Shown piece by piece: positions 1-7,888 of a DNA stretch of 43,930 nt; within the stretch, counting starts at the first letter, position 1, and every line of letters starts with the position of its first letter. The DNA lies in assembly GCA_964468125.1 (NCBI GenBank), contig CAYXVF010000049.1, positions 1 to 43,930 of the forward strand, in the 5' to 3' direction. The notes under the pieces were generated by a model. That model saw only the letters and a list, made by a program, of their open reading frames with translations, had not been told where the DNA came from and made no database searches. Source of the DNA: CAYXVF01 sp964468125 (GTDB taxonomy: Bacteria > Myxococcota > XYA12-FULL-58-9 > CAYXVF01). The position numbers and the translations under genes are program-made.

Positions 1-114
1 GTTGTTGTCGTTGGTCTCTTCGTCATCATCACCGCACGCAACAGCGAAGCAGGCGAGGCTGACGACAGCCAGTGTGTCAGTAGTGTGGCGGAGAAGCCAA
101 GACAACGGCGTCAT
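1..114 (-). CDS. Lipoprotein, N-terminal fragment (gene runs off the window edge)
   Basis: An open frame of 38 codons starts at ATG (complement of 112-114) and continues without a stop to base 1, so only the N-terminus is visible. It reads as a lipoprotein signal: a short basic segment, a hydrophobic core (LAVVSLACFAVA), a lipobox FAVAC with the modified Cys at residue 27, then an acidic low-complexity linker (GDDDEETNDN). The start lies 10 bases after the phoR stop codon, so it is probably the third gene of the phoB-phoR transcript. In many bacteria the gene after phoR is the phosphate-binding protein PstS, which would fit a lipoprotein, but nothing visible proves that. The acidic linker is typical of surface or periplasmic lipoproteins in general. 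Confidence 0.7.
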   Translation of the reverse strand, partial: MTPLSWLLRHTTDTLAVVSLACFAVACGDDDEETNDNN

Positions 115-124
115 AGTTTGACGC

Positions 125-1957
125 TCATCGAGAGACAGTCTCGACACTAGGCGTCTCTGAGGCGTTTTCTTCGTCATTCTCGGCGTCTGCCGGAAGCTCC
201 GCTTCGCGCAACTCGAACCAGAAAACAGAACCACGCTCTGAACCACTACCTACGCCTACATTTCCATCCATAGCTTCGATCAGGTTCTTCACGATCGCGA
301 GGCCCAAACCGGTGCCACCCATTTCGCGGCTTCGGCCGTTATCCACTCGGTAGAATCGCTCGAAAATGCGCGAGCGGTGCTTGGGCTCGATGCCCGGCCC
401 GTCGTCTTCCAACTCGACGCGAACGCGACCGCCGTTGCGCTTCGCACGTACGTGCACGCTGCCGCCGTCCGAGCCGTACTTGATCGCGTTGTCGATGAGG
501 TTGAGCAAAACCTGCTCCAGTGCGACCGCGTCGGCTTCGACGGCGATGTCCACGTCGAGCTCGTTGAATAGCCTTACGCCGCGCGCGTCTGCGGCCACCG
601 CAGCAGCGTCGCACATGCGCTCGACGGACGACCACAGCGCCACCGGCGCCGGTTTGAGCTCATACTTGCCTGCCTCGATGCGCGAGATGTCGAGCAAATC
701 ACCTACCAAGGCTGCAAGCCTATCGGCGTTGCGACGTGCTGCTTCCGCGAACTTGCGCGCTTGGTCCGGGTCCTCTAGGGCTCCACCCTCGGTCAACGTC
801 TCGATGTTTGCACGGATGACACTGACGGGCGTCCGTAGCTCGTGGGAAACGTTCGCAACGAAATCGCGACGGACCGTTTCCAAACGGCGAAGCTCGGTCA
901 CGTCTCGCATCACGAGAACGCTTCCGCCAGTGGCTGGCAAGGGCGTGGCACGGGCCCAGAGACGGCGGAGGGAAGGGCCGTGCCAATCAAACTCCGCGCT
1001 GCCGGGTGAACCTTCGCGCGCTTGGCGCACTAACTCGTGAAGCGCTGGCGAGCGCATGACCTCTAGGAGGGTGCGGCCTTGGTGGAGCTCGTCGAGGCCG
1101 AGAATGTCGAGGCCCGTCTTGTTGACCAACGTGATCCGATGCTCACTGTCGAGCGCCAAGACGGCTTCGGACATGTTTTCGAGGATCGCCTCTACCCGGT
1201 TTCTCTCGCGCGCCAGGGTGTTGACGGTCTCTTCGAGCTCTTCGCTGAGCTGCTTGAAGCTGACCGCAATGCCGCCGAGCTCATCCGAGCTGAACATCCC
1301 TGACCCGTCATTGACCACCGGCGCACCGGTGATGTCTCGCGTGTGGAGCAAGAGCTGCCGAAGGCCGCGCGTCATCAGATAGGACGAAAGAAGGGTCATG
1401 GTCAGTGCAACGATGAGCCCGCCGACGCTCGCGAGCACCAAGAGCACGCGTAGCTGGCTCACCGCTTGGGCGAGCTCCTGCATCGGGTGGGCGAGGCGAA
1501 CGACTCCTGTGGTCCCATAGGGGCGCTCGAAGCGTTTCGCGACGTAGAACATGGGCAGGCCCAGGGTCTGGGAGACGCGTTGGGAAGCGCCAACGCCCTT
1601 GCGGAGCGCTGCGATGATCTCCGGCCGGTCGTCGTGCAGCTCGGTGCTCGAGAGCTCCATGGCGGAAAGGCGTGAGTCCCCGAGCACCCTGCCGTCTTCG
1701 GCGACGATGCTGACCCGTGCTCCACTGGCTGCTCCTAGCTCATCGGCGAGCGGGTCCATGGCCTCAAAGGTCATGGGCTCCCCCGTACGGCTCAGAAGCT
1801 CGGCCGCGGTTTGTGCGCGCGCGAGCAGGTCCTCTTCGAGGTTCTGCTCAAACCAGGACCGGATCCGCCCCTCGAGATAGACACCGGAGAGGGTGCCCAC
1901 CGTCACGATGAACAGGACGGAGATGATGAAGATTTTGCTGCGGATTCCGAGGGTCAA
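125..1957 (-). CDS. phoR: PhoR-like sensor histidine kinase
   Basis: A 610-residue membrane sensor kinase. Visible order: TM1 about residues 8-28, an extracytoplasmic domain about 30-165, TM2 about 170-192, HAMP about 193-245, a PAS domain about 250-355, the HisKA H-box with phospho-accepting His372 (VSHELRTP), then the HATPase with N box (LLNLIDNAIKYG), G1 (DDGPGIE) and G2 (GGTGLGLAIV). Length and the large sensor domain resemble Bacillus PhoR rather than the short E. coli protein. The start is a TTG at 1957 that overlaps the phoB stop (TTGA), indicating translational coupling. The family phosphorylates PhoB under phosphate limitation. That assignment rests on domain architecture and on pairing with a PhoB-like regulator, so another OmpR-family signal is possible. 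Confidence 0.85.
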   Translation of the reverse strand: MTLGIRSKIFIISVLFIVTVGTLSGVYLEGRIRSWFEQNLEEDLLARAQTAAELLSRTGEPMTFEAMDPLADELGAASGARVSIVAEDGRVLGDSRLSAMELSSTELHDDRPEIIAALRKGVGASQRVSQTLGLPMFYVAKRFERPYGTTGVVRLAHPMQELAQAVSQLRVLLVLASVGGLIVALTMTLLSSYLMTRGLRQLLLHTRDITGAPVVNDGSGMFSSDELGGIAVSFKQLSEELEETVNTLARERNRVEAILENMSEAVLALDSEHRITLVNKTGLDILGLDELHQGRTLLEVMRSPALHELVRQAREGSPGSAEFDWHGPSLRRLWARATPLPATGGSVLVMRDVTELRRLETVRRDFVANVSHELRTPVSVIRANIETLTEGGALEDPDQARKFAEAARRNADRLAALVGDLLDISRIEAGKYELKPAPVALWSSVERMCDAAAVAADARGVRLFNELDVDIAVEADAVALEQVLLNLIDNAIKYGSDGGSVHVRAKRNGGRVRVELEDDGPGIEPKHRSRIFERFYRVDNGRSREMGGTGLGLAIVKNLIEAMDGNVGVGSGSERGSVFWFELREAELPADAENDEENASETPSVETVSR

Positions 1958-2661
1958 GCACTCGCCTCTTCGGCGGTGGCTTTGAAGCGATAGCCGACCC
2001 CGCGCAGCGTCTCGATGTAGCGACCGGCGTCACCGAGCTTTTCGCGGAGCCGCTTGACGTGTGTGTCCACGGTGCGTGTGCTAACGTCCGCATCGATCCC
2101 CCAGACGTCGCTGAGGAGTGTATCGCGGGTTTGTACGCGACCCTTTCGCGATAGGAGGGTCGTCAACAGGCGGAACTCGAGCGCCGTCAGGCGAAGCTCG
2201 TCGTCTGACACCCAGACACGGTGGCCCGCGGAGTCTACCCGCAGGCTGCCGAAGCGCATCTGCTCTTCCTGCGGCTCTTCGGTCTTGGTCACGCGGCGCA
2301 ACACGGCGCGTACTCGGAGCATCAGCTCGCGTACCGAATACGGCTTCACCACGTAGTCATCGGCGCCGACCTCAAAGCCGACGACCCGGTCGATCTCTTC
2401 GCCCTTCGCCGTCAGCATGATCACCGGGACGTTGCGCGTGGCTTCGTTCACGCGAACCTGCTTGCAGACCTCGGTCCCGGGGATGTCCGGTAGCATGAGG
2501 TCGAGCAGGACCAGGTCAGGAACCGGTTCCTGGACCACCATTTCGAGAGCCGCCTGTCCGTTTGCAGCGCAGCGGGTCTTGAAGCCCTCGCGCTGGAGGT
2601 TGTACTCCAGCGTCGTCATCAGGTCTTGTTCATCCTCGACGATCAAAATCAGGGCAGACAT
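1954..2661 (-). CDS. phoB: PhoB-like OmpR-family response regulator
   Basis: A 235-residue regulator with a receiver domain at residues 1-118: acidic pair E9-D10, phospho-accepting Asp54 (VLLDLMLPD) and the conserved Lys in LTAKGEE. A C-terminal winged helix (Trans_reg_C) occupies about 130-230 and ends GVGYRF, as is usual for PhoB/OmpR. The ATG is preceded by AGAGGG on the minus strand. Its stop overlaps the start of the sensor kinase by 4 bases, so the two form an operon. In the family it activates phosphate-starvation genes by binding PHO boxes; I did not find a convincing PHO box in this window. The name PhoB rather than another OmpR-type regulator is inferred from the partner kinase. Confidence 0.87.
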   Translation of the reverse strand: MSALILIVEDEQDLMTTLEYNLQREGFKTRCAANGQAALEMVVQEPVPDLVLLDLMLPDIPGTEVCKQVRVNEATRNVPVIMLTAKGEEIDRVVGFEVGADDYVVKPYSVRELMLRVRAVLRRVTKTEEPQEEQMRFGSLRVDSAGHRVWVSDDELRLTALEFRLLTTLLSRKGRVQTRDTLLSDVWGIDADVSTRTVDTHVKRLREKLGDAGRYIETLRGVGYRFKATAEEASA

Positions 2662-2741
2662 GATTCATCCCTCTAGCGTAGGTGCGTGACGGGAAGGTTT
2701 CGTGCACATGGAGATACCGTCACCACGATCGCGTTCGCAAT

Positions 2742-2761
2742 TTGGCGCCTTTCGACGCCAA
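2742..2761. repeat. Inverted repeat upstream of phoB
   Basis: TTGGCG (2742-2747) and CGCCAA (2756-2761) are perfect 6-base arms around an 8-base loop, in the 158-base gap between the lipoprotein gene and phoB. No T-run follows on the minus strand, so it is a weak terminator candidate; an operator for phoB is an alternative. Nothing else recognisable was seen in this gap. Confidence 0.25.
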
Positions 2762-2819
2762 GCGTCCTCACCCGCGGTCTAGGTATTTGTGGGCCCGCCC
2801 GCAACCCCGAAGTCGCCTA

Positions 2820-3854
2820 TCAGCGTCGCTTCTTGCGCCGGCGCTTTTTCTTCTTCTTTTTCTTCGTCGGGTCGGCGTCGGGGGCCGCGTCGTTCGACTC
2901 GTCGTCGATCACCGCGGTGGAGGGCGGAGGGCCACGGCCCACCGAGGGCGGGGCGATCACCCCCGCGTCCACGGCGATCGCCTGGATTTCATCGGCGGTT
3001 TCCACGCCCACGAAGGGCTCCACCTGAGCCAGGGCTTCCTGCGCTTCGTCCCAGTTGCAGCGGCGAAACGCCGTTTTGACCGTGCTCTTGGCCGTCTCGA
3101 AGTCGTTGAGCTTGATCTGAATACCCACCCGGAGCACGCCAAAGCGCCGGTTGCGCGGGTATTCCACCAGAAACCCGTCCACGGACCCGAGCGCTTCGGT
3201 CCATAGGCCGGCCTTGGTTTGCTCCGTGACCAAACGCTCGGCGATCTGCACCGCATCGTCTTCGCTGAGCTTTTTGGTCTGATCGACACGCACAGCGCCC
3301 GTGAGCGACACCTTTACCTCGATCTCGTCCGAGCCCAGGTCCTCGGGCCAGCTGTAGTGCATGTCCGTGAGTGTGATGGCGCCGGTGGTGATGCCTTTTG
3401 GGAGGTCGCCCAAGCTCTGCCGCAAGAGCTCCTCGAGCGCCAGGACCTTGGCGTCTCGCATGGCGGCGGGAAGGTTTTCACCCACCGCGGTGGTCTCCAC
3501 GGAGAGGGTCGCGAGCTGACTCATCTCCCGCGCCACCTCTTCGCTGCGCTCGACGTAGACCGTGGCGAGCCAGCCGTCGGGGACGGGGGAAAACTCAGTG
3601 TTGACGATTGGAAGAGAGGTTTCGGGCTGTTCCAGGTCGAAATGGTGGCCGAGGGCGCTCTTGCTAAAGGTGAAGCCGATTCCGCCCACGGTGGCGAGCG
3701 CCTGAGCGTCGGCCAGAGCACGATTCTGAGCCGTGGTGCGTGCGAGATTCTGGTTTAAAAGGGCCGTCATCGCACCCGTCGCGGAGACGCTTTGAGGCCC
3801 TCCGCACCCGACCGCGAGCGCGAGAACCATCGCAACGACCAGCCATTCCCTCAT
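2820..3854 (-). CDS. Lipoprotein with TPR-like region and poly-Lys/Arg C-terminal tail
   Basis: A 344-residue lipoprotein of unrecognised family. The signal sequence MREWLVVAMVLALAVGC ends in a lipobox with Cys17. Residues about 20-200 are a mixed alpha/beta region containing an Ala/Leu-rich helix (AMRDAKVLALEELLRQSLG), loosely like LPP20/FlgT-type lipoproteins; that likeness is only suggestive. Residues about 205-285 look like TPR-type helical pairs (WTEALGSVDGFLVEYP, WDEAQEALAQVEPF). A Pro/Asp-rich linker leads to a final run of about 15 Lys and Arg residues. Such a tail could bind DNA, LPS or peptidoglycan, but its role is not known. The gene lies 69 bases after purA and 158 bases before phoB on the same strand, and no functional link to either is evident. 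Confidence 0.75.
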   Translation of the reverse strand: MREWLVVAMVLALAVGCGGPQSVSATGAMTALLNQNLARTTAQNRALADAQALATVGGIGFTFSKSALGHHFDLEQPETSLPIVNTEFSPVPDGWLATVYVERSEEVAREMSQLATLSVETTAVGENLPAAMRDAKVLALEELLRQSLGDLPKGITTGAITLTDMHYSWPEDLGSDEIEVKVSLTGAVRVDQTKKLSEDDAVQIAERLVTEQTKAGLWTEALGSVDGFLVEYPRNRRFGVLRVGIQIKLNDFETAKSTVKTAFRRCNWDEAQEALAQVEPFVGVETADEIQAIAVDAGVIAPPSVGRGPPPSTAVIDDESNDAAPDADPTKKKKKKKRRRKKRR

Positions 3855-3923
3855 GTCTTTAGAGGCTAGAAGGGGAGGGCCGCGCGATCAATCTTAATGC
3901 TCGGCGTCCACGCGAGCGGGGCC

Positions 3924-5204
3924 TCAGCGCCCTTCCCAGATAGCCAGACGTGCGAAGGTGGCGTTCCGATCGGCGCCCACGCTCACCAAGGCGACGGGAA
4001 TCCCCAGGAGCTCCTCGACCCGGGCAATATACTTGATCGCTTGCGGAGGCAGCTCCGCCCAGCTCTTTGCGCCAGTGGTGCTCGATTTCCAGCCCGGCAG
4101 GAGCTCATAAATCGGCTTCACGCGCTCTAGCTCATCCACGCGACTCGGAAAGCGCGTAATTCGCTCGCCGTCGAGCTCGTAGGCGGTGCAGATCCCCACT
4201 TCATCGAAATCATCGAGCACGTCGAGCTTGGTCAGAGCGACGTGCGTCATTCCGTTCGTTCGCAACGCGTAACGCAGCGCGACCGCGTCGAGCCAGCCGC
4301 AGCGCCTCGTCCTTCCGGTGGTCGTACCGAACTCGTGGCCGTCTCTCTGCAGTTTTTCGCCCACCGCATCGAGCAGCTCGGTCGGAAAGGGCCCGCTGCC
4401 CACGCGCGTGGTGTAGGCCTTGGCGACGCCCATGACCACGTTTACGCGGGTGGGGCCGATCCCCGCGCCGATGCACGCGCCGCCGGAGGTGGGCGACGAC
4501 GATGTGACAAACGGATAGGTGCCGTGGTCGATGTCCAAGAGCGTGCCTTGGGCTCCCTCGAACAGCACGCGGCCGCCGCGGTCGAGGATCTCGTTGACGA
4601 TCTCCGAGGTGTTGCCAATGTGTGGCTTCAACCTTTCGAAGGACTTCACGAGATAGTCGACGGTTTTGTCGACGTCCCAGTCGCAACCCTCGAGCCGCGA
4701 GCCGTGCTCTTCAAAGTGTGCTTCAACCTGAGCGCGAAGACGTTCCTTATTCCCAGGGTCCGAAACTCGAACGCCGATGCGGATGATCTTGTCGCGATAG
4801 GCCGGTCCGATCCCACGTCCGGTGGTCCCGATTTTCTGAGCGCCTTTGCGTTCCTCGGAGCGCAGGTCCAGCCATTTGTGACTGGGCAAGATGTAGTGCG
4901 CTCGTTCGCTCACCTTGAGGTGCGACGTGTCCACGCGCTGCTCTTCGAGCTCGTCGAGCTCGCGAATGAGCTCCTCCGGATCGATCACGACGCCGTTGCC
5001 GAGCACGCAGGTGGTCTCTGAGTAGAGCATGCCCGACGGGATGAGGTGGAACTTGTACGTGGACTCGCCGACGACGATGGTGTGCCCGGCGTTGTTACCG
5101 CCTTGATAGCGGACCACCGCATCCGCCGATTCGGCGATGTAGTCGGTGACCTTGCCTTTGCCTTCGTCGCCCCATTGGGCGCCAACCAGTACTACCGATG
5201 GCAT
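3924..5204 (-). CDS. purA: Adenylosuccinate synthetase
   Basis: A 426-residue enzyme, the normal family length, that joins IMP and aspartate with GTP to make adenylosuccinate, the first step of the AMP branch. The phosphate-binding loop QWGDEGKGKV is at residues 10-19 with catalytic Asp13, and catalytic His41 is in NNAGHT. Further signatures are the GRTRRCGW loop that binds IMP and aspartate, and the guanine-recognition TKLD. A strong ribosome site (GGAGTGG) precedes the ATG at 5204. It lies 32 bases downstream of purB, which supplies the next enzyme, so the two AMP-branch genes are likely co-transcribed, apart from the main purine operon. Confidence 0.97.
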   Translation of the reverse strand: MPSVVLVGAQWGDEGKGKVTDYIAESADAVVRYQGGNNAGHTIVVGESTYKFHLIPSGMLYSETTCVLGNGVVIDPEELIRELDELEEQRVDTSHLKVSERAHYILPSHKWLDLRSEERKGAQKIGTTGRGIGPAYRDKIIRIGVRVSDPGNKERLRAQVEAHFEEHGSRLEGCDWDVDKTVDYLVKSFERLKPHIGNTSEIVNEILDRGGRVLFEGAQGTLLDIDHGTYPFVTSSSPTSGGACIGAGIGPTRVNVVMGVAKAYTTRVGSGPFPTELLDAVGEKLQRDGHEFGTTTGRTRRCGWLDAVALRYALRTNGMTHVALTKLDVLDDFDEVGICTAYELDGERITRFPSRVDELERVKPIYELLPGWKSSTTGAKSWAELPPQAIKYIARVEELLGIPVALVSVGADRNATFARLAIWEGR

Positions 5205-5236
5205 TTACCACTCCAGCTGAGCTCGAGGCTCCAGAG

Positions 5237-6544
5237 TTAATCCGACAATCCAGCGCGTTTGAAGAGCGCATCCACGTGCCGGGTGTAACGTTCGAGCGAG
5301 AACGCTCGGTCGAGGTCCGTCGCGGCTAGTTTTTCCTGCACCAGCGGCTCCGCTTCGAGCGCGTCGCGCAGCTGCGGCGCTTCGCCTTCCCAGACCTTCA
5401 TTGCCGAGCGTTGGACGGCGCGATAGGCCTCGTGACGGTCGAGGCCTGCGTCGAGCATCGTGGTGAGCACGCTCTGGCTGAAGACCAAACCCTTCACCCG
5501 GTCCAGATTGTGCTGCATGTTCTCCGGATAGACGCGCAGGTTCGCCATTAGGTGGTCGAGCTTCAGCAGCATGTAGTGTGCCAGGTGGAACGCATCCGGG
5601 AATGCCACGCGCTCCACGGAGCTGTGACTGATGTCGCGGTCGTGCCAGAGCGCTACGTTCTCGTGAGCGGCCACCATGTAGCCTCGAAGCAGGCGGGCCA
5701 TTCCCGTGAGTCGCTCCGCGGTGATCGGGTTCTTCTTGTGCGGCATCGCCGAGGAGCCAGTCTGGCCCTTGGTGAAGCCTTCCTCCGCTTCGCGCAGGTC
5801 CGTGCGCTGCAGTGAACGCAACTCTACGGCGAAGCGCTCGATCCCCGCACCGAGAAGCGCAAGGACGCTGAAGACGTAGGCATGTCGGTCCCGAGGCACG
5901 ACCTGCGTGGCGATGGGCTCGTGCGCCAGGCCCAGCTGCTCGAGCGTGTGGGTCTCAAACTCCGGGTCCGTTTGACTGAAGTTGCCGACGGCGCCGGAGA
6001 GCTTGCCGTAGGCGGATTCGGCGCGTGCGGCTCGAAGGCGCTCGAGGTGCCGGCCGAGCTCCGAATACCACCCGGCGAGACGCAGACCAAAGGTAGTTGG
6101 CTCCGCGTGAACGCCATGGGTGCGCCCGGCGCACGGGGTCATCTTGTGCTCCAGGGCTCGCTCAGCCACTGTTTGGCGGACGGTTGCGAGCGCTTCGAGA
6201 ACCACATCCAGGCTGTCGCGCACCGCCATCGCCAGAGCCGTGTCCACGACGTCGCTCGAGGTCAGGCCGCGGTGAATGTGGCGGCTCGCCGGCTCACCGA
6301 CCCGCTCGCCCACCGCCCGAACGAAGGCCACCACGTCGTGATTGGTCTCCTTCTCGATCTCTCGAACCCGGGCCGCGCTCTGGTGATGGGCCTTCTCGCG
6401 GATTTGCTCCATTTCGTCATCGGGAATTACCCCGCGCGCATGCCAGGCGGCGCAAGCGGCCACCTCCACCGCGGTCCAGCGCTCGAAGGTCGCCTCCGCG
6501 TTCCAGATAGCGGCCATCGCCTCGGTCTCATAGCGACTGATCAT
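5237..6544 (-). CDS. purB: Adenylosuccinate lyase
   Basis: A 435-residue member of the fumarase/aspartase superfamily that cleaves SAICAR to AICAR plus fumarate and adenylosuccinate to AMP plus fumarate. It therefore serves both IMP synthesis and the AMP branch. The superfamily signature loop GSSAMPHKKNP is present, as are the TSSDVVDTA motif and the catalytic-His motif GRTHGVHAEP. The 435-residue length matches the shorter Bacillus-type PurB. It is the first gene of a purB-purA pair and is divergent from the plus-strand reductase gene, so the roughly 100 bases at 6545-6645 must carry promoters for both. I could not pick out convincing -35/-10 boxes there. The ATG at 6544 has only a weak Shine-Dalgarno sequence. 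Confidence 0.97.
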   Translation of the reverse strand: MISRYETEAMAAIWNAEATFERWTAVEVAACAAWHARGVIPDDEMEQIREKAHHQSAARVREIEKETNHDVVAFVRAVGERVGEPASRHIHRGLTSSDVVDTALAMAVRDSLDVVLEALATVRQTVAERALEHKMTPCAGRTHGVHAEPTTFGLRLAGWYSELGRHLERLRAARAESAYGKLSGAVGNFSQTDPEFETHTLEQLGLAHEPIATQVVPRDRHAYVFSVLALLGAGIERFAVELRSLQRTDLREAEEGFTKGQTGSSAMPHKKNPITAERLTGMARLLRGYMVAAHENVALWHDRDISHSSVERVAFPDAFHLAHYMLLKLDHLMANLRVYPENMQHNLDRVKGLVFSQSVLTTMLDAGLDRHEAYRAVQRSAMKVWEGEAPQLRDALEAEPLVQEKLAATDLDRAFSLERYTRHVDALFKRAGLSD

Positions 6545-6645
6545 GCGGGCCTACTAGCGTGATCGGGGCGAGATTCAAAGAGCGGGGGGGGCAAAAGCGC
6601 CCGACGAGTGGAACCCAACCGCCGCCAGTCCTAGTATGTGAAGCC

Positions 6646-7851
6646 GTGAGCGAAACCACCTATCTCCTCACCGGGGCAACGGGGCTTCTGGGGCAATGCG
6701 TGCTTTATGAGCTGCTCGCCCAGCATGCGGGTAGCTTGGAACGGGTGCGGATCTTCTGCCTCGGCCGCGGCGACCGGGATAGACCCCTCGCCCAGCGGCT
6801 CGAGGGAGATTTCCTGGGCGCGAGTGGGGCACATCTCGATGGTCGAGTCGCGCTCGAGGGCTTCCGGGAGGCCGTGAAGCCGATTCACGCCGCGATGGAG
6901 ACGGAGCGCTTGGGCCTTTCGGACGAGGACGTGGCACAGCTCACGCGTGGGCGAATCGACCACGTGATCCACCTGGCAGCGCTGACCGATTTTCGGCGAA
7001 AGGAATCGGTGGAGGCTCGCCTTCGCGAAACGAACGTGGAAGGAACGCGTCGGCTCATCGACCTGGTCGATGCCTTCGAGACTGCGCCCGAGAGCTTCAA
7101 TTTCGTGAGCTCTGCCTACAGCTGCGGCGAGACCTACGGCACCATCTCGCCAGACTACGTGAACCTCGACCAGCGCTTTCAGAACCCCTACCAGCGCTGC
7201 AAGCTGGAGGCGGAGCTCCTTCTTCGGGGCCGTCTCGAGGCCGGAAGCACGGCCCTGCGCGTGTTTCGTCCGACGGTCCTCGCGGGTCGCCTCGACCATG
7301 CGCCCCAGGGGTATGTCAGCAAATACGATGTCTACCTCGGCTGGGCGATCTTCTTTCTGCACGTGAAGCGCGAGATTCTCGGTGCGGCGAGCTGGGAGGC
7401 GCTGATGGGGGAGTGGCTTCACGCGCCGATCCGCTTCGCCGCCAACCCGGAGCTCGGCCTCAACATCGTCCCCGCGGACTTCGTTGCAGAGCTCATCGTG
7501 GCGGCCATCGCCAACGAGTTTCTACCCGGAAGCATGCACGTCGCCGCCGGCACGGACCTGCAAAACTACGCGATGATGGAACGCATGCTCGAGGTGGTCG
7601 GCGTGGAAGGGCACAGCTACGTGCGCGGCGTCCCGGACGATCGCAATCCGTTGGAAGACAGCTACTATCGCAGCGCTGGGGGGCTCTACACGCCCTACAT
7701 CGATCTCGACGAACCCTGGCGTTTCGAGCTCGACGCGATGCTCGAGCTCTGTCGCACCGCAGGGCTCAGGCCGAAAGCGATCTCGAAGCTCGAAGACTTC
7801 GATGTTATGCTCCACTACGCACGCGAGCAGCACTGGGGACTTTCGATCTAG
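6646..7851 (+). CDS. Extended SDR, fatty-acyl/thioester-reductase-like (NAD-binding 4 type)
   Basis: About 401 residues from a GTG at 6646. The frame stays open upstream to an ATG at 6559, but residues encoded there are low complexity, and the Rossmann fold begins only five residues after the GTG. Visible motifs are TGATGLLG (dinucleotide binding), the HLAALTDF strand, Ser in FVSSAYSCG, and the catalytic YxxxK as YQRCK. The layout matches the male-sterility/thioester reductase branch, which reduces acyl-CoA or carrier-bound acyl thioesters to aldehydes or alcohols with NAD(P)H; a sugar-epimerase-like role is less likely. It sits 37 bases upstream of the isoprenoid-alcohol kinase fusion on the same strand, so a role in making or using long-chain alcohols is a reasonable inference. 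The substrate is unknown. Confidence 0.8.
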   Translation: MSETTYLLTGATGLLGQCVLYELLAQHAGSLERVRIFCLGRGDRDRPLAQRLEGDFLGASGAHLDGRVALEGFREAVKPIHAAMETERLGLSDEDVAQLTRGRIDHVIHLAALTDFRRKESVEARLRETNVEGTRRLIDLVDAFETAPESFNFVSSAYSCGETYGTISPDYVNLDQRFQNPYQRCKLEAELLLRGRLEAGSTALRVFRPTVLAGRLDHAPQGYVSKYDVYLGWAIFFLHVKREILGAASWEALMGEWLHAPIRFAANPELGLNIVPADFVAELIVAAIANEFLPGSMHVAAGTDLQNYAMMERMLEVVGVEGHSYVRGVPDDRNPLEDSYYRSAGGLYTPYIDLDEPWRFELDAMLELCRTAGLRPKAISKLEDFDVMLHYAREQHWGLSI

Positions 7852-7888
7852 CGCGCGTTCGTTGAGCCCACGCCAGCGACGCTGACCT

